Shown here: piece by piece, positions 12,781 through 20,875 of the stretch | How positions within the stretch are numbered: position 1 is the first letter of the stretch | How the letters are laid out: every line of letters starts with the position of its first letter | Translations under genes and position numbers: made by a program | Notes under the pieces: generated by a model | Told to the model about the DNA's origin: nothing | Database searches by the model: none | Seen by the model: the letters and a program-made list of their open reading frames with translations, nothing else | Source: a virus | Direction: 5' to 3' (one strand) | IMG/VR virus record: IMGVR_UViG_3300035698_018095 | Span: 1-26,672 of that record | Length of the DNA stretch: 26,672 nt

Positions 12781-14329
12781 ACGGGTTCCTATTGTAGTAA
12801 AAAAAATACAATGGGAAGAGAATGATGAATCATTTTCTCATAAGAATGTTACTGATAAAGCATTTGTGCAACAACTATTGACTTCATTTATTCTTAAACG
12901 AAGAGAGATCGATGGTTTGCTTATTGCGTATACTACAAAAGAATGTGAACGTATACGAGAACTAAGAAGAAGACGTAATAAACGAGTTACTAAGAAAGAA
13001 GCAAGTCAATCTCCCACCAAACCTTCTGCAAAAAGAATCAAAAGAAATAGACGAAAATTTGTTTCCCCCGATGAAGATTTGAGTAAGTATTCTGAAAAGA
13101 CACTTTTTATGAAAACTTTTAAGGACAATGCTTGGGCTGGACAACGAGCTTTTCTTGTAGGTGGTGGCCCGTCTTTGTCCAATTTTGATTGGTCTTTTTT
13201 GGACGGGGAACTTACAATTGGAATAAATCGTGCTTTTGAACATTTTGATCCTACTATCATTTTTTCGATGGATTACAGATTTTTGCAATGGGTACAAGAA
13301 GGACAATTCGGTAGTGAAGTAACACAACGATTTAATCGTTATAATAAGGGCTACAAAGTTTGGTTAGATTCAACTCGTCAGAATTATCCTGATGGAATTC
13401 ATGTAATACCTTGTATTGGTAAAGAAACATGGTCTACGTCTATATCTCAAGGGTTAGGCGGTGGGGGAAACTCAGGCTTTGGTGCACTCAATCTTGCGTT
13501 TGTTCTGGGGGCTAATCCTATCTATTTGCTTGGCTATGATATGACAGGGAACCAACAGAATGATCGTCAAGCATGGTTTCATGAGGGGTATCCAATCGTT
13601 CAGAGGGGATCAGTTTACAATAGATTCAAAAGTACAATTTCTACATTTGCTGCACCTGAATTGAAAGCTGCTGGACGCACAGTAGTCAATTTGAATCCAG
13701 ATAGTGCTCTTGATTGTTTTCCTAAGCAATCTATTGAATCAGTATCACGAGGAAATGGAATGCCAGTTGTAGTAGCTTATTATACTGAGGATACTGGTTA
13801 TGAGAAAGAGGTTAAAAGACTTATAACAAGCTTAAAACCTTGGGGGCTTCCACGGGAAATCAAAGGAATTAAATCTCTTGGAAGCTGGCAAGCAAATACG
13901 CAGTTCAAGCCTGCATTCCTTTTAGGAATGTTGGAGAAGTTCTCTCCAGATCCCATTCTCTACGTCGATTGCGATGCTGAAATTGTGAAGTATCCTTTGC
14001 TTCTAAAGGGAATCGATGCTGATATTGGTGTTCATTTCAGAGAGAAGCCATCACGCGCACCTGAGCTGTTATCGGGTACGATATGGCTTAACAACAATGA
14101 GAAGACAAGGACACTATTAAGAGAATGGGATTGGGCTTGTCACCAAGATAAAAAGAAATGGGATCAACGAGTTCTTGCATCGTTGCTTCCTAAACATGTA
14201 GAGGCTGGACTTAGAGTGAAGAAACTACCTGCTGAATACTGTGCGATTTATGATCAGGGTATGTCAGAAGATCCTGTGATAATTCACTACCAGGCTTCTC
14301 GACGATATAAAAGAGAGGTAGGTGCATAA
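12740..14329 (+). CDS. two-domain protein: MptE-like domain plus glycosyltransferase-like domain
   Basis: A 529-residue protein. Residues 1-115 are polar and very basic (a run of Arg/Lys at 71-106) and unlike known enzymes. Residues 130-325 resemble the MptE-like/Maf (DUF115) Rossmann domain: RAFLVGGGPSLSNFD (137-150), GINRAF, IIFSMDYRFL, then GFGALNLAFVLGANPIYLLGYDM. In bacteria related domains act in surface glycosylation. Residues 345-525 look like a nucleotide-sugar transferase, with YVDCDAEI (D410/D412), LLSGTIWLNN and DQRVLASLL. GAGGG precedes the ATG, which lies inside the end of the connector gene. It opens the sugar and protein modification block. The combination suggests transfer of a sugar or sialic-acid-like group onto phage or host surfaces; the substrate is unknown. 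Confidence 0.75.
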   Translation: MENMVWDSNSHSLKRVPIVVKKIQWEENDESFSHKNVTDKAFVQQLLTSFILKRREIDGLLIAYTTKECERIRELRRRRNKRVTKKEASQSPTKPSAKRIKRNRRKFVSPDEDLSKYSEKTLFMKTFKDNAWAGQRAFLVGGGPSLSNFDWSFLDGELTIGINRAFEHFDPTIIFSMDYRFLQWVQEGQFGSEVTQRFNRYNKGYKVWLDSTRQNYPDGIHVIPCIGKETWSTSISQGLGGGGNSGFGALNLAFVLGANPIYLLGYDMTGNQQNDRQAWFHEGYPIVQRGSVYNRFKSTISTFAAPELKAAGRTVVNLNPDSALDCFPKQSIESVSRGNGMPVVVAYYTEDTGYEKEVKRLITSLKPWGLPREIKGIKSLGSWQANTQFKPAFLLGMLEKFSPDPILYVDCDAEIVKYPLLLKGIDADIGVHFREKPSRAPELLSGTIWLNNNEKTRTLLREWDWACHQDKKKWDQRVLASLLPKHVEAGLRVKKLPAEYCAIYDQGMSEDPVIIHYQASRRYKREVGA

Positions 14330-14330
14330 G

Positions 14331-14906
14331 ATGCCTTTTGTGATTCTTGGAATGCGGCGCTCAGGAACATCGTTTTTGCGGAGAGTGGTTGAACAATCTC
14401 CTGGTTTTGGTGTTGATTATGAACCATCGGATCTATGGTTCGCCTTGCTTGCACGATTGGCAAGAATAACTAAGTTGCATTGGTTGAAAGAACGAAGAGA
14501 TTTGTTTCTGTCTTCCAATTTTCGATCTGGAGCAAAGTTTGTTGTCAATCCTGGAGTAGACGGACTTCTTTGGCGGAGACTTTGTACTTACAATTTGAAA
14601 ATCTTATTTATTCAACGAGCTCCCGTTGATATATATAATAGTTATGCGAAGGTTGATTCTGGAACTGCCGCTTGGAGAATAGTCCCTGAAGAGATTCATT
14701 TTTACTTCTACCAGCGGTTTTATAAAGAATGGGCTCAGTTTGTTAAAGAGAATCCTGACAAAGGATTGATTATTTTCTATGAGGAATTATGTTCCGAAAC
14801 TCCTAAAGTAGTAGAGCAAATAAATAGGTTTTTGGGGGCACAAATACCTGTAAAAACTGTGCAACAAATGATTCGGATGCCGTTACATAGGAAAGGGTTT
14901 CAGTAA
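14331..14906 (+). CDS. sulfotransferase-family protein
   Basis: A 191-residue protein. GMRRSGTSFL at residues 7-16 is the 5'-phosphosulfate-binding P-loop typical of PAPS-dependent sulfotransferases. LFIQRAPVDIYNSYAK in the middle matches the 3'-phosphate-binding R-x-P-x-D-x(3)-S region, and IIFYEELCSE fits the conserved yE.L element near the C-terminus. It is shorter than most family members. It probably transfers sulfate from PAPS to a sugar or protein. The ATG at 14331 (AGGTG six bases upstream) follows the previous stop by one base. Its glycan-active neighbours suggest a sulfated glycan. Other P-loop transferases are possible but less likely. Confidence 0.78.
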   Translation: MPFVILGMRRSGTSFLRRVVEQSPGFGVDYEPSDLWFALLARLARITKLHWLKERRDLFLSSNFRSGAKFVVNPGVDGLLWRRLCTYNLKILFIQRAPVDIYNSYAKVDSGTAAWRIVPEEIHFYFYQRFYKEWAQFVKENPDKGLIIFYEELCSETPKVVEQINRFLGAQIPVKTVQQMIRMPLHRKGFQ

Positions 14907-14908
14907 AA

Positions 14909-15562
14909 ATGTCACGTTTGAGCATAGTAATACCTACTAGGAATAGATGGGATAAACTTCAAGCAACATTGGATACGATACCAGAGCTGTCTGGTGTAAA
15001 CATTATGATTGTTTGTGACGGAGATGAAGAGACGGCAAGAAAATTACGGGAGAAAGGTCTTCGGAATCTAACATCATGTTATTTGCCTGGTCATAATGGA
15101 GCTGTTGCTTGTAGGAATTATGCAATTCAGAGGACAAGAGACAACATTCTTTATGCTACAGATGATATTAAGTTTCGTCCTCGTGCGATAGTTGATCTGA
15201 TTCGTATTTACAAAGAAAAATTCCCACTTGAGGATGGAGTTTTGGGAATTCGGCAAGCGGAGAAACATCATTTTACAGGTGTGGGATTGGTAGGAACAAA
15301 ATTCATTGATTGGTATCCAAATAGATTGTTATTCAATCCTGAATACTGGCACTTTGCTTGTCAAGAAATTCATTGGCTTGCTGAAAGAGTTGGGAAGTTT
15401 GTATCTACGAAAGAAGTTTTCGTTTTCCATAATCATCCTGCTCATTACCCTGGAGCAATGGATCAAACTCATAAAGACGCTCGTATCCGCAAACGCCAGG
15501 ATATGGATTTGAGGGATCAGCGTAAACGTGACGGAGAGATATGGGGGTTTCACAATGAATGA
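14909..15562 (+). CDS. family 2-like glycosyltransferase
   Basis: A 217-residue protein. It begins with the GT-A start RLSIVIPTRNRWDKLQATLDTI, then MIVCDGD, HNGAVACRNYAI and the DxD-like LYATDDIKF near residue 87. A conserved late EIHWLAERVGKF / VFVFHNHPA segment would form the acceptor side. No membrane segment, so it acts in the cytoplasm on a soluble acceptor. It starts two bases after the sulfotransferase stop. The ribosome binding site AAAGGG is further upstream than usual, suggesting coupling. Donor sugar unknown. Confidence 0.82.
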   Translation: MSRLSIVIPTRNRWDKLQATLDTIPELSGVNIMIVCDGDEETARKLREKGLRNLTSCYLPGHNGAVACRNYAIQRTRDNILYATDDIKFRPRAIVDLIRIYKEKFPLEDGVLGIRQAEKHHFTGVGLVGTKFIDWYPNRLLFNPEYWHFACQEIHWLAERVGKFVSTKEVFVFHNHPAHYPGAMDQTHKDARIRKRQDMDLRDQRKRDGEIWGFHNE

Positions 15563-15603
15563 ATTTTGTGTGCTTAATTGCATTTAGGTGATTGGCTTTT
15601 TAA

Positions 15604-15609
15604 TATAAT
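15604..15609 (+). promoter_or_regulatory. possible weak promoter -10 inside the cargo block
   Basis: A perfect TATAAT lies in the only sizeable gap of the cargo block (15563-15653). The best -35 candidate, TTGCAT, is 20 bases away, so this is a weak call. The gap otherwise shows nothing. Confidence 0.25.
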
Positions 15610-15653
15610 GAGGGAACCTAGTGAAGAAAATGAAATATACGAGGAGGAAGATT

Positions 15654-16589
15654 GTGACTGACTTACCTGTAAAAATTATCTGGCCTGATTCTACTGGTGT
15701 TGAAGAACGCGGTTGGAAACATCGAAATCAAGTTATGCTTTCTGGTTTTGAAAGTTTAGGAATACCTTTTGTCTACAGCGATGAATTCCGACAGGATCGT
15801 TTTACAAAGTATTCTGCAATGGGAGTAAGAGGAGCTTTGTATTTTGATATTGTTTTCCGCGAGGGCGTACAACGGGTATGGTGGGACTATGGAGATAACA
15901 AAAGATGTCACATGCTACGGGTGGATACAGGGAAAGAGATTTACTTCAAACTGGCTCTCACTCGTACAACGGCGAAGATTCCAAGGGTGTACCCAATTGG
16001 ACTTACTGATAGAACTCACCATTTCTTTGATAGAGTGAAGGAGCTTAGAGAGATACGGAAGAAGAATGATAGGTGTGGAACACATCAATATGATATGTTA
16101 GCATTTTTTCGATGTACGGAATTAACTGATAGAGCAAATGTTATTCGCTATCTTCGAGGAAAAGAACAATTTGAAATTCTTTCGGGTATGGCAGATTGCG
16201 GGCTACGTTTAGCACCAGATGATATACGAGTAAAAAAGCTCTTGCCCTTCCATGAGTTTTTGAGGGTCTTAGCATCCTGTAGATTTGCTCTTGCAATGCC
16301 AGGAACCGCGCAAAATCAAGATTATCGGTTTGCTGAGGGGATGGGGCTTGGGCTGTGTACATTAGCCCCAGATAACTACCCGATCATGCCAGAGCAAGGC
16401 TCTCTGCCAGTTGTACAGTTTAAGCAGGACTTATCTAATCTTGCTGAAATTATAGATTATTACAAAAAGCACAAACGAGAAAGGTTTGAAATTGCTGAAA
16501 GCGGACAACACTATTACGAGGATTTCCTTTCTCCTGTCGGTCGTGCAAAATACATTCTCCGAATAGTCGAGAAAGAAAGAAGATTATAA
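15654..16589 (+). CDS. glycosyltransferase-like protein (GT4/exostosin-like C-terminus)
   Basis: A 311-residue protein. The N-terminal half begins VKIIWPDSTGVEERGWKHRNQVMLSGFESLG, and a WWDYGDNKRCH region follows. The C-terminal half has the donor-site pattern of GT-B enzymes: FHEFLRVLASCRFALAMPGTAQNQDYRFAEGMGLGLCTLAPDN, then a helical end. The GTG at 15654 is chosen because GAGGAGG lies just upstream; GTG and ATG codons earlier in the frame lack a ribosome binding site. It overlaps the next gene by one base (TAATG). It probably transfers a sugar in the same pathway as its neighbours; the family is assigned by pattern only. Confidence 0.7.
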   Translation: MTDLPVKIIWPDSTGVEERGWKHRNQVMLSGFESLGIPFVYSDEFRQDRFTKYSAMGVRGALYFDIVFREGVQRVWWDYGDNKRCHMLRVDTGKEIYFKLALTRTTAKIPRVYPIGLTDRTHHFFDRVKELREIRKKNDRCGTHQYDMLAFFRCTELTDRANVIRYLRGKEQFEILSGMADCGLRLAPDDIRVKKLLPFHEFLRVLASCRFALAMPGTAQNQDYRFAEGMGLGLCTLAPDNYPIMPEQGSLPVVQFKQDLSNLAEIIDYYKKHKRERFEIAESGQHYYEDFLSPVGRAKYILRIVEKERRL

Positions 16590-17242
16590 TGCAAAGAGCT
16601 GGGATAGTACTTTCCTTTGATGATTGCTTCATTGATCAATGGTATGAATACCGAATGTTTTTTCGCAAGCATGAGGTCAAGGCAACCTTCTATTTGGCTT
16701 ACATAAATTCGATAACTACTGATCAGTGGAAGAAGATGTTGAATTTAATGCTTGATGGGCATGAGATTGGTTTTCATGGAGTTGAGCACCTTCGCGCAGG
16801 AGAAGTTTCCAAATCACTAGATGATCCAACTCGTAAACATGATATAGCTAGTTTTAATGTGTTTGTCAATCGAGAGATCATTCCAGGTCTTGTCATAGTT
16901 GCTAATATGATTGGTAGGGCACCAAAACATTATTCTTATCCTTACGGGAATAGGTCAGATGAAAGTGATAAGATATTAGGTACGATCTTTACTACTCTCC
17001 GACGTGGGGGAAGAGGGGTTTATGAAGGGCGGTTGGAAAAGATATTTGCGGCTAGTAATTATGGGAAGCGTGAAAAACAAGTCCTAAGCGGCCACGAACC
17101 TTTGATAGAACTTGCTGCTTCGAAGAAGAAACTGGTGTCACTTTACATGCACGCACCTATTCAACATCGGTTAGAGTATCTTGTCGAAAGAGTTGAAAAA
17201 TTGAAGTTGAAGTTCTATACCGTTGAGGAGGTATCATTGTGA
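16589..17242 (+). CDS. NodB-type polysaccharide deacetylase
   Basis: A 217-residue protein with the carbohydrate esterase 4 core: LSFDDCF (D11 catalytic base, D12 metal ligand; Cys replaces the usual Gly), ATFYLAY, GHEIGFHGVEH (H63-x3-H67 metal ligands) and HYSYPYGNRSD, the YPYG motif. It removes N-acetyl groups from amino sugars. It lacks a signal peptide, so it probably works on a cytoplasmic sugar intermediate, not on cell-wall polymer. The start overlaps the preceding stop as TAATG. The stop overlaps the following GTG start. Confidence 0.88.
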   Translation: MQRAGIVLSFDDCFIDQWYEYRMFFRKHEVKATFYLAYINSITTDQWKKMLNLMLDGHEIGFHGVEHLRAGEVSKSLDDPTRKHDIASFNVFVNREIIPGLVIVANMIGRAPKHYSYPYGNRSDESDKILGTIFTTLRRGGRGVYEGRLEKIFAASNYGKREKQVLSGHEPLIELAASKKKLVSLYMHAPIQHRLEYLVERVEKLKLKFYTVEEVSL

Positions 17243-17988
17243 GTCCGACTATTCAGCATATTGTTACTCTGTTGTTTGATATCGAACGACCTGCATTTGA
17301 TCTAACCCAAGAATGGGTGACGAAAAGATGTACACAGTTCCACCAAACAACTTTGAAAAGTATTCTTAACCAATCGTTTCAGGATTTCCGTATTTGGTTA
17401 ATATGTAGTACGAAAGATCAACAAAGGACGGATGGGCTTATTTGGAATAATAGATGTGAACTTCACCATGATTTTGCGGCGAACGCATTGTCCAAGATTG
17501 TCACTGATTATGTAGCACTTACAAGAATTGATAGTGATGATCTTATGCACATGAATGCAATGCAGGATGTACATGATCATCTAGTATTTGATAAATCTGC
17601 GTTTCGGCGGTGTTTGATATTTAGAAAAAACTTACAGTATAGTATGAAAAATCGGATGCTTGGCCCGCATTATAGACAAGGTCCTCCTTTTCACACACAT
17701 ATTTTCCCCCGCAAAGTTTTCCAAAATGCAAAAGCAATGCAAGAGCTTCATTATGTAGCTCATGGGAGTCGGGCTGGTTCAAAATCTTCGGATACAATTG
17801 AGTTGAGTAAGCATAAGATTTGTGTTATTAAGCATGAAGATTGTTGTACCATTAAGAGAAATCCATCAAATATGATAACTGACGAAGAGAAGGAAAAGCG
17901 CTTGAAAAAAGGAGAAGTAATTTGTATAGAGCGAGAAGGAATAAGGGCGATTCTAAAAGATTTTGCTGCTGAGGAGCTTTGCACATGA
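17239..17988 (+). CDS. putative rhamnosyltransferase-like glycosyltransferase
   Basis: A 249-residue protein resembling the family of putative rhamnosyl transferases (PF11316). It begins with HIVTLLFDIERP, then W..KRCTQFHQTTLKSILNQSFQDFRIWLICST and DYVALTRIDSDDLMH with the R96-IDSDD motif holding the metal-binding Asp residues. The C-terminal third is charged. The start is GTG with GAGGAGG seven bases upstream, and it overlaps the deacetylase stop. It is a soluble GT-A enzyme by pattern; donor and acceptor unknown. Confidence 0.78.
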   Translation: MSPTIQHIVTLLFDIERPAFDLTQEWVTKRCTQFHQTTLKSILNQSFQDFRIWLICSTKDQQRTDGLIWNNRCELHHDFAANALSKIVTDYVALTRIDSDDLMHMNAMQDVHDHLVFDKSAFRRCLIFRKNLQYSMKNRMLGPHYRQGPPFHTHIFPRKVFQNAKAMQELHYVAHGSRAGSKSSDTIELSKHKICVIKHEDCCTIKRNPSNMITDEEKEKRLKKGEVICIEREGIRAILKDFAAEELCT

Positions 17989-18758
17989 CTCCGATTGATA
18001 TTATTATCCCTCAGTACATGACATCAATGCTTACTATAAGGTGTTTGGAGTCCATTGAACACAATACACAGAATTACCGAGTGATCCTTATAGAGGACGG
18101 ATCTCCTGGAAAAGAAGAGACTTTTGCTCCGTTGGAGTATCTACAACGTTTGCAAATGCCACATACCTTTTTTCAATTTAAGAAGAATATGGGGTATGCA
18201 ACGGCAACCAATAAAGGATTGGAACTAAGCTCGTCAGATCTTGTGGTGGTAATGAACAATGATGTAAGAGTAACAAAAGGGTGGTTGGAGAAACTAAAGG
18301 CGGTGATGAAGGCAAATTCAAAGGCTGTCTCTGTGGGGGCAATTACAGACAACATATCTGGAATCTGTTCTTGCCGGAATCCATTTTGGACGGGTTATGA
18401 TGATAAAAAGGATTCGCCTGTCACATTTTTCAATTCTAAACCTGATGGATTCACGATTGTACGTCAGGGAAATGTGGCAAATTTTTGTACAATGTTCCGG
18501 GCAAAAGTTTTGAAAGAACTTGGTGGGTATGATGAGCATTTTAAGATTGGTGGTGGAGATGATGATCTCAATGATAGAATTAGACTTGCAGGTTTTGAAA
18601 CGTGTGTGTGCACAAATTTGTTTGTCTATCATGTACATGGGGGCACCATGAAATGTTTGCCTAATCGTTTACGAGAGCGAAAAGCAAGTAAACTGTACCT
18701 TCAACAAGTCCGAAAGGAACGTGCTAATGCTACCACATGTGAAAAAGCTTCTGTCTAA
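17985..18758 (+). CDS. family 2 glycosyltransferase
   Basis: A 257-residue GT2: PIDIIIPQYMTSMLTIRCLESI at the N-terminus, VILIEDGSPG (residues 33-42), KNMGYATATNKGLELSSSDLVVVMNND (67-93, the last three as the DxD equivalent), and later ELGGYDEHFKIGGGDDDLNDRIRLAGF, the ED-type catalytic helix region. YHVHGGTMK near the end resembles the HxxG(S/T) site of rhamnosyl- and galactofuranosyltransferases. The ATG at 17985 has GAGGAG eight bases upstream and overlaps the previous stop (ATGA). This is the most confident glycosyltransferase of the set. Confidence 0.9.
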   Translation: MTPIDIIIPQYMTSMLTIRCLESIEHNTQNYRVILIEDGSPGKEETFAPLEYLQRLQMPHTFFQFKKNMGYATATNKGLELSSSDLVVVMNNDVRVTKGWLEKLKAVMKANSKAVSVGAITDNISGICSCRNPFWTGYDDKKDSPVTFFNSKPDGFTIVRQGNVANFCTMFRAKVLKELGGYDEHFKIGGGDDDLNDRIRLAGFETCVCTNLFVYHVHGGTMKCLPNRLRERKASKLYLQQVRKERANATTCEKASV

Positions 18759-19425
18759 TCTAAATTCTCGTGAAGAAAAACGGATTGAACATGAATTTGA
18801 AAGGTACGTTAAAAAGTTAGGATGTACTGAGGAATCCATTTTCCTTGATATTGGATGTGGCCAAGGTATTCTCCCACTGATGTTGTTGAGTAAAATAAGC
18901 CACAAGATTTTGTATTATGGAGTAGACCCTCGAAGGAAGTTAGTAAAGTGGTGTAAAGATAACATAGAGGCTTACGATCAGAACTATAAATTTCAATTTT
19001 TAGATGTGTATAACGAACGTTACAACCTTAGCGGAACGGTACAGATGGATAGTCGTTGGCAGTTAGGATTCAAGGACGAAACGTTTACAAATATACATCT
19101 TTATTCAATCTTCTCTCACCTTATTGAACAGGAAATTGGTTTGTACTTGAAGGAAATTTATCGTTTGCTAAAGCCTAATGGCATTTGTTTTTGCACTGCT
19201 TTTGTTGAAAACGATGTCCCAAATTTTCAAATAAATCCTCCAGGATATACTGATAGAAATCCTAATGAGCCATTGCATGTTGTCCGAATGAACAAGGAAC
19301 ATTTTGTTGGAATGGTAGAAGCTAGCAGATTGAGGATTGAAGAGTTTGTACACAATAGTGAAACCGTAAGTCTTCTAGGTTTTAATCCAAAGCAATCAGG
19401 AATCTACTTACGAAAGGGGCATTAA
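18727..19425 (+). CDS. SAM-dependent methyltransferase
   Basis: A 232-residue class I methyltransferase with FLDIGCGQGILP (motif I, D41-G46), YYGVDPRRKLVKWC (motif II), LGFKDETFTNIHLYSIFSHLIEQEIGLYLKEIYRLLKPNGICFCTAF (motifs IV-VI of the Methyltransf_11 type). The ATG at 18727 (AAGGA upstream) lies within the end of the previous glycosyltransferase gene. In a sugar gene block it may methylate a sugar or a glycolipid, although protein or small-molecule acceptors cannot be excluded. No DNA-methyltransferase NPPY or DPPY motif is seen. Confidence 0.88.
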   Translation: MLPHVKKLLSNLNSREEKRIEHEFERYVKKLGCTEESIFLDIGCGQGILPLMLLSKISHKILYYGVDPRRKLVKWCKDNIEAYDQNYKFQFLDVYNERYNLSGTVQMDSRWQLGFKDETFTNIHLYSIFSHLIEQEIGLYLKEIYRLLKPNGICFCTAFVENDVPNFQINPPGYTDRNPNEPLHVVRMNKEHFVGMVEASRLRIEEFVHNSETVSLLGFNPKQSGIYLRKGH

Positions 19426-19429
19426 GAAA

Positions 19430-20665
19430 ATGCCGGAAATTAAAGAGGAAAAATCTAGTGTAGTAGAATCAACTCCAGTTGAGCAGTTTGCCACCGATTC
19501 AGATCGGCCAGGAAATTATTACTACTTTCAGTTGCTTTATGAATACCTTGGAGGCAGTCTTAGTAAGGTGTTTACCAAGGAAACTGTTTTGCCTCGGCAA
19601 TTGGACGTACATCTTCCTGGAGATGGTAAACTAGGCTGTAATTTCAATTGTCTTCATTGTCAGGGGCGTTTTTATGAACAAACGTTGGATACTGCATGGG
19701 TGCCAACTGCTTTTTCTTTGATTGATCAATTGAAGGGTACAATTCCTTTCATTGTTGTTGGCGGACAATATACAGAACCTACTCTAAGCCCTGATCTTAT
19801 TCCTCTTATGAAATTAACAAAGAAACATGGTTCATCCTTTGGAATGCATACTAATGGTTCAAAGTTGCTTTCTTTAGAGCAAAAAGAGGGTTTTCTTAGT
19901 AAGTATTGTGAATTGTCTACTTCTGCACAGGATTATCTTAGTTGTTCCTTAGATGCTGGTTTTCCTGAGAGTCACACTAAGTCAAAGCAATTGCAGACCC
20001 CTTATTTTGATACTATTATAGAAGGATTGCGTAGAATGGTTAAAATAAAAGGTGATAAAAAAGGTCCGACAATAAGGATTGTCTATCTAATGACTGAGTT
20101 TAATTCGTCCGATGAAGAAATCGCTAACATAGTTTGTCTTGCAAAAAGCATTGGAGTTGACTCGCTTCGTTTTTCCATTCCATATATGAATTACAATATA
20201 CCATTTGAGACGGTTAGGTTGTACAAAAAGAATGTGGAAGTTAAAAACCGAGTGACTTATTATAATAAGATTGAAAAATATCTTTCTAAGAATCCTAGTG
20301 ATAAGCCTTTTGTCTTTTGGATAACTCCTGAAGCGCAAGACGTTGATCAGATGCACTATCAGCATTGCTTATTTGGGTATTTTCAGATCACATTAGGGGC
20401 TGATGGGTATGTTTATCGTTGTTCCTCTGCTGCGTCTCCGTCAATGGCATTCAACCGGCTTGGACGTATCACGGATGATATGAAGGTATTCCGCGCTATG
20501 GTACGAGAGAACCAATCTCCAAACTGGAAGCCTGATATTTGTGCCAAGCACGATTGTCGATGCAATAGATGTGCTGTTGAGATTAACAATGAATGGCGGG
20601 ATGAGTACAAATCTGGTAAGGGTTTGGAACGGATTGAAATGTGGAAGAAAGATCCTACAACTTAA
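19430..20665 (+). CDS. radical SAM protein with SPASM-like C-terminus
   Basis: A 411-residue enzyme. CNFNCLHC (C70, C74, C77) is the CX3CX2C ligand set for the 4Fe-4S cluster that cleaves SAM. VVGGQYTEPTLSPDL follows as the GGE-like motif. The C-terminal part has CLFGYFQITLGADGYVYRCSS and then C371, C376, C378 and C381, a Cys-rich arrangement like SPASM/twitch domains holding extra clusters. Such enzymes modify peptides (RiPPs), proteins or sugars. The N-terminal 45 residues are an extra polar segment. It is immediately followed by a 54-residue Gly/Arg-rich peptide gene, a possible substrate. The start follows the methyltransferase stop by four bases. Confidence 0.88.
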   Translation: MPEIKEEKSSVVESTPVEQFATDSDRPGNYYYFQLLYEYLGGSLSKVFTKETVLPRQLDVHLPGDGKLGCNFNCLHCQGRFYEQTLDTAWVPTAFSLIDQLKGTIPFIVVGGQYTEPTLSPDLIPLMKLTKKHGSSFGMHTNGSKLLSLEQKEGFLSKYCELSTSAQDYLSCSLDAGFPESHTKSKQLQTPYFDTIIEGLRRMVKIKGDKKGPTIRIVYLMTEFNSSDEEIANIVCLAKSIGVDSLRFSIPYMNYNIPFETVRLYKKNVEVKNRVTYYNKIEKYLSKNPSDKPFVFWITPEAQDVDQMHYQHCLFGYFQITLGADGYVYRCSSAASPSMAFNRLGRITDDMKVFRAMVRENQSPNWKPDICAKHDCRCNRCAVEINNEWRDEYKSGKGLERIEMWKKDPTT

Positions 20666-20678
20666 AAGGAGGAAGACG

Positions 20679-20843
20679 ATGCGAGCAAGAAATCCAAGAG
20701 GCAGTACACGGCTTCGTAATGGCAGTGGTAAAGGAGTAGGGCAACCAGGCGGACGACGAGGGGGTAGGAATACAAGTTCTTGTCCTTCAGGAGGTCCAGG
20801 TAAGGGCTTAGGTGGAGGTCGTGGAGGTGGGAAGAATAGGTAG
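20679..20843 (+). CDS. Gly/Arg-rich 54-residue peptide, possible radical SAM substrate
   Basis: A 54-residue peptide starting MRARNPRGSTRLRNGSGKGVG, about 40% Gly with many Arg/Lys and a single Cys in TSSCPSGGPGKG. It has a very strong ribosome binding site (AAAGGAGGAAGACG) and starts 13 nt after the radical SAM stop. The lack of hydrophobic residues argues against a folded domain. It could be a RiPP-like precursor for the adjacent enzyme, a disordered nucleic-acid-binding peptide, or one of the small Gly-rich phage proteins seen elsewhere. The good ribosome binding site makes a real gene likely; the role is unknown. Confidence 0.7.
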   Translation: MRARNPRGSTRLRNGSGKGVGQPGGRRGGRNTSSCPSGGPGKGLGGGRGGGKNR

Positions 20844-20875
20844 AACACTGAAACAAAATTGAAAGGTGCACAAAC

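Noticed and set aside
20441-20848. A 135-residue Pro/Leu-rich minus-strand frame opposite the Gly-rich peptide
   Set aside because: Its Pro-rich composition is the complement of Gly-rich codons; it has no start signal.
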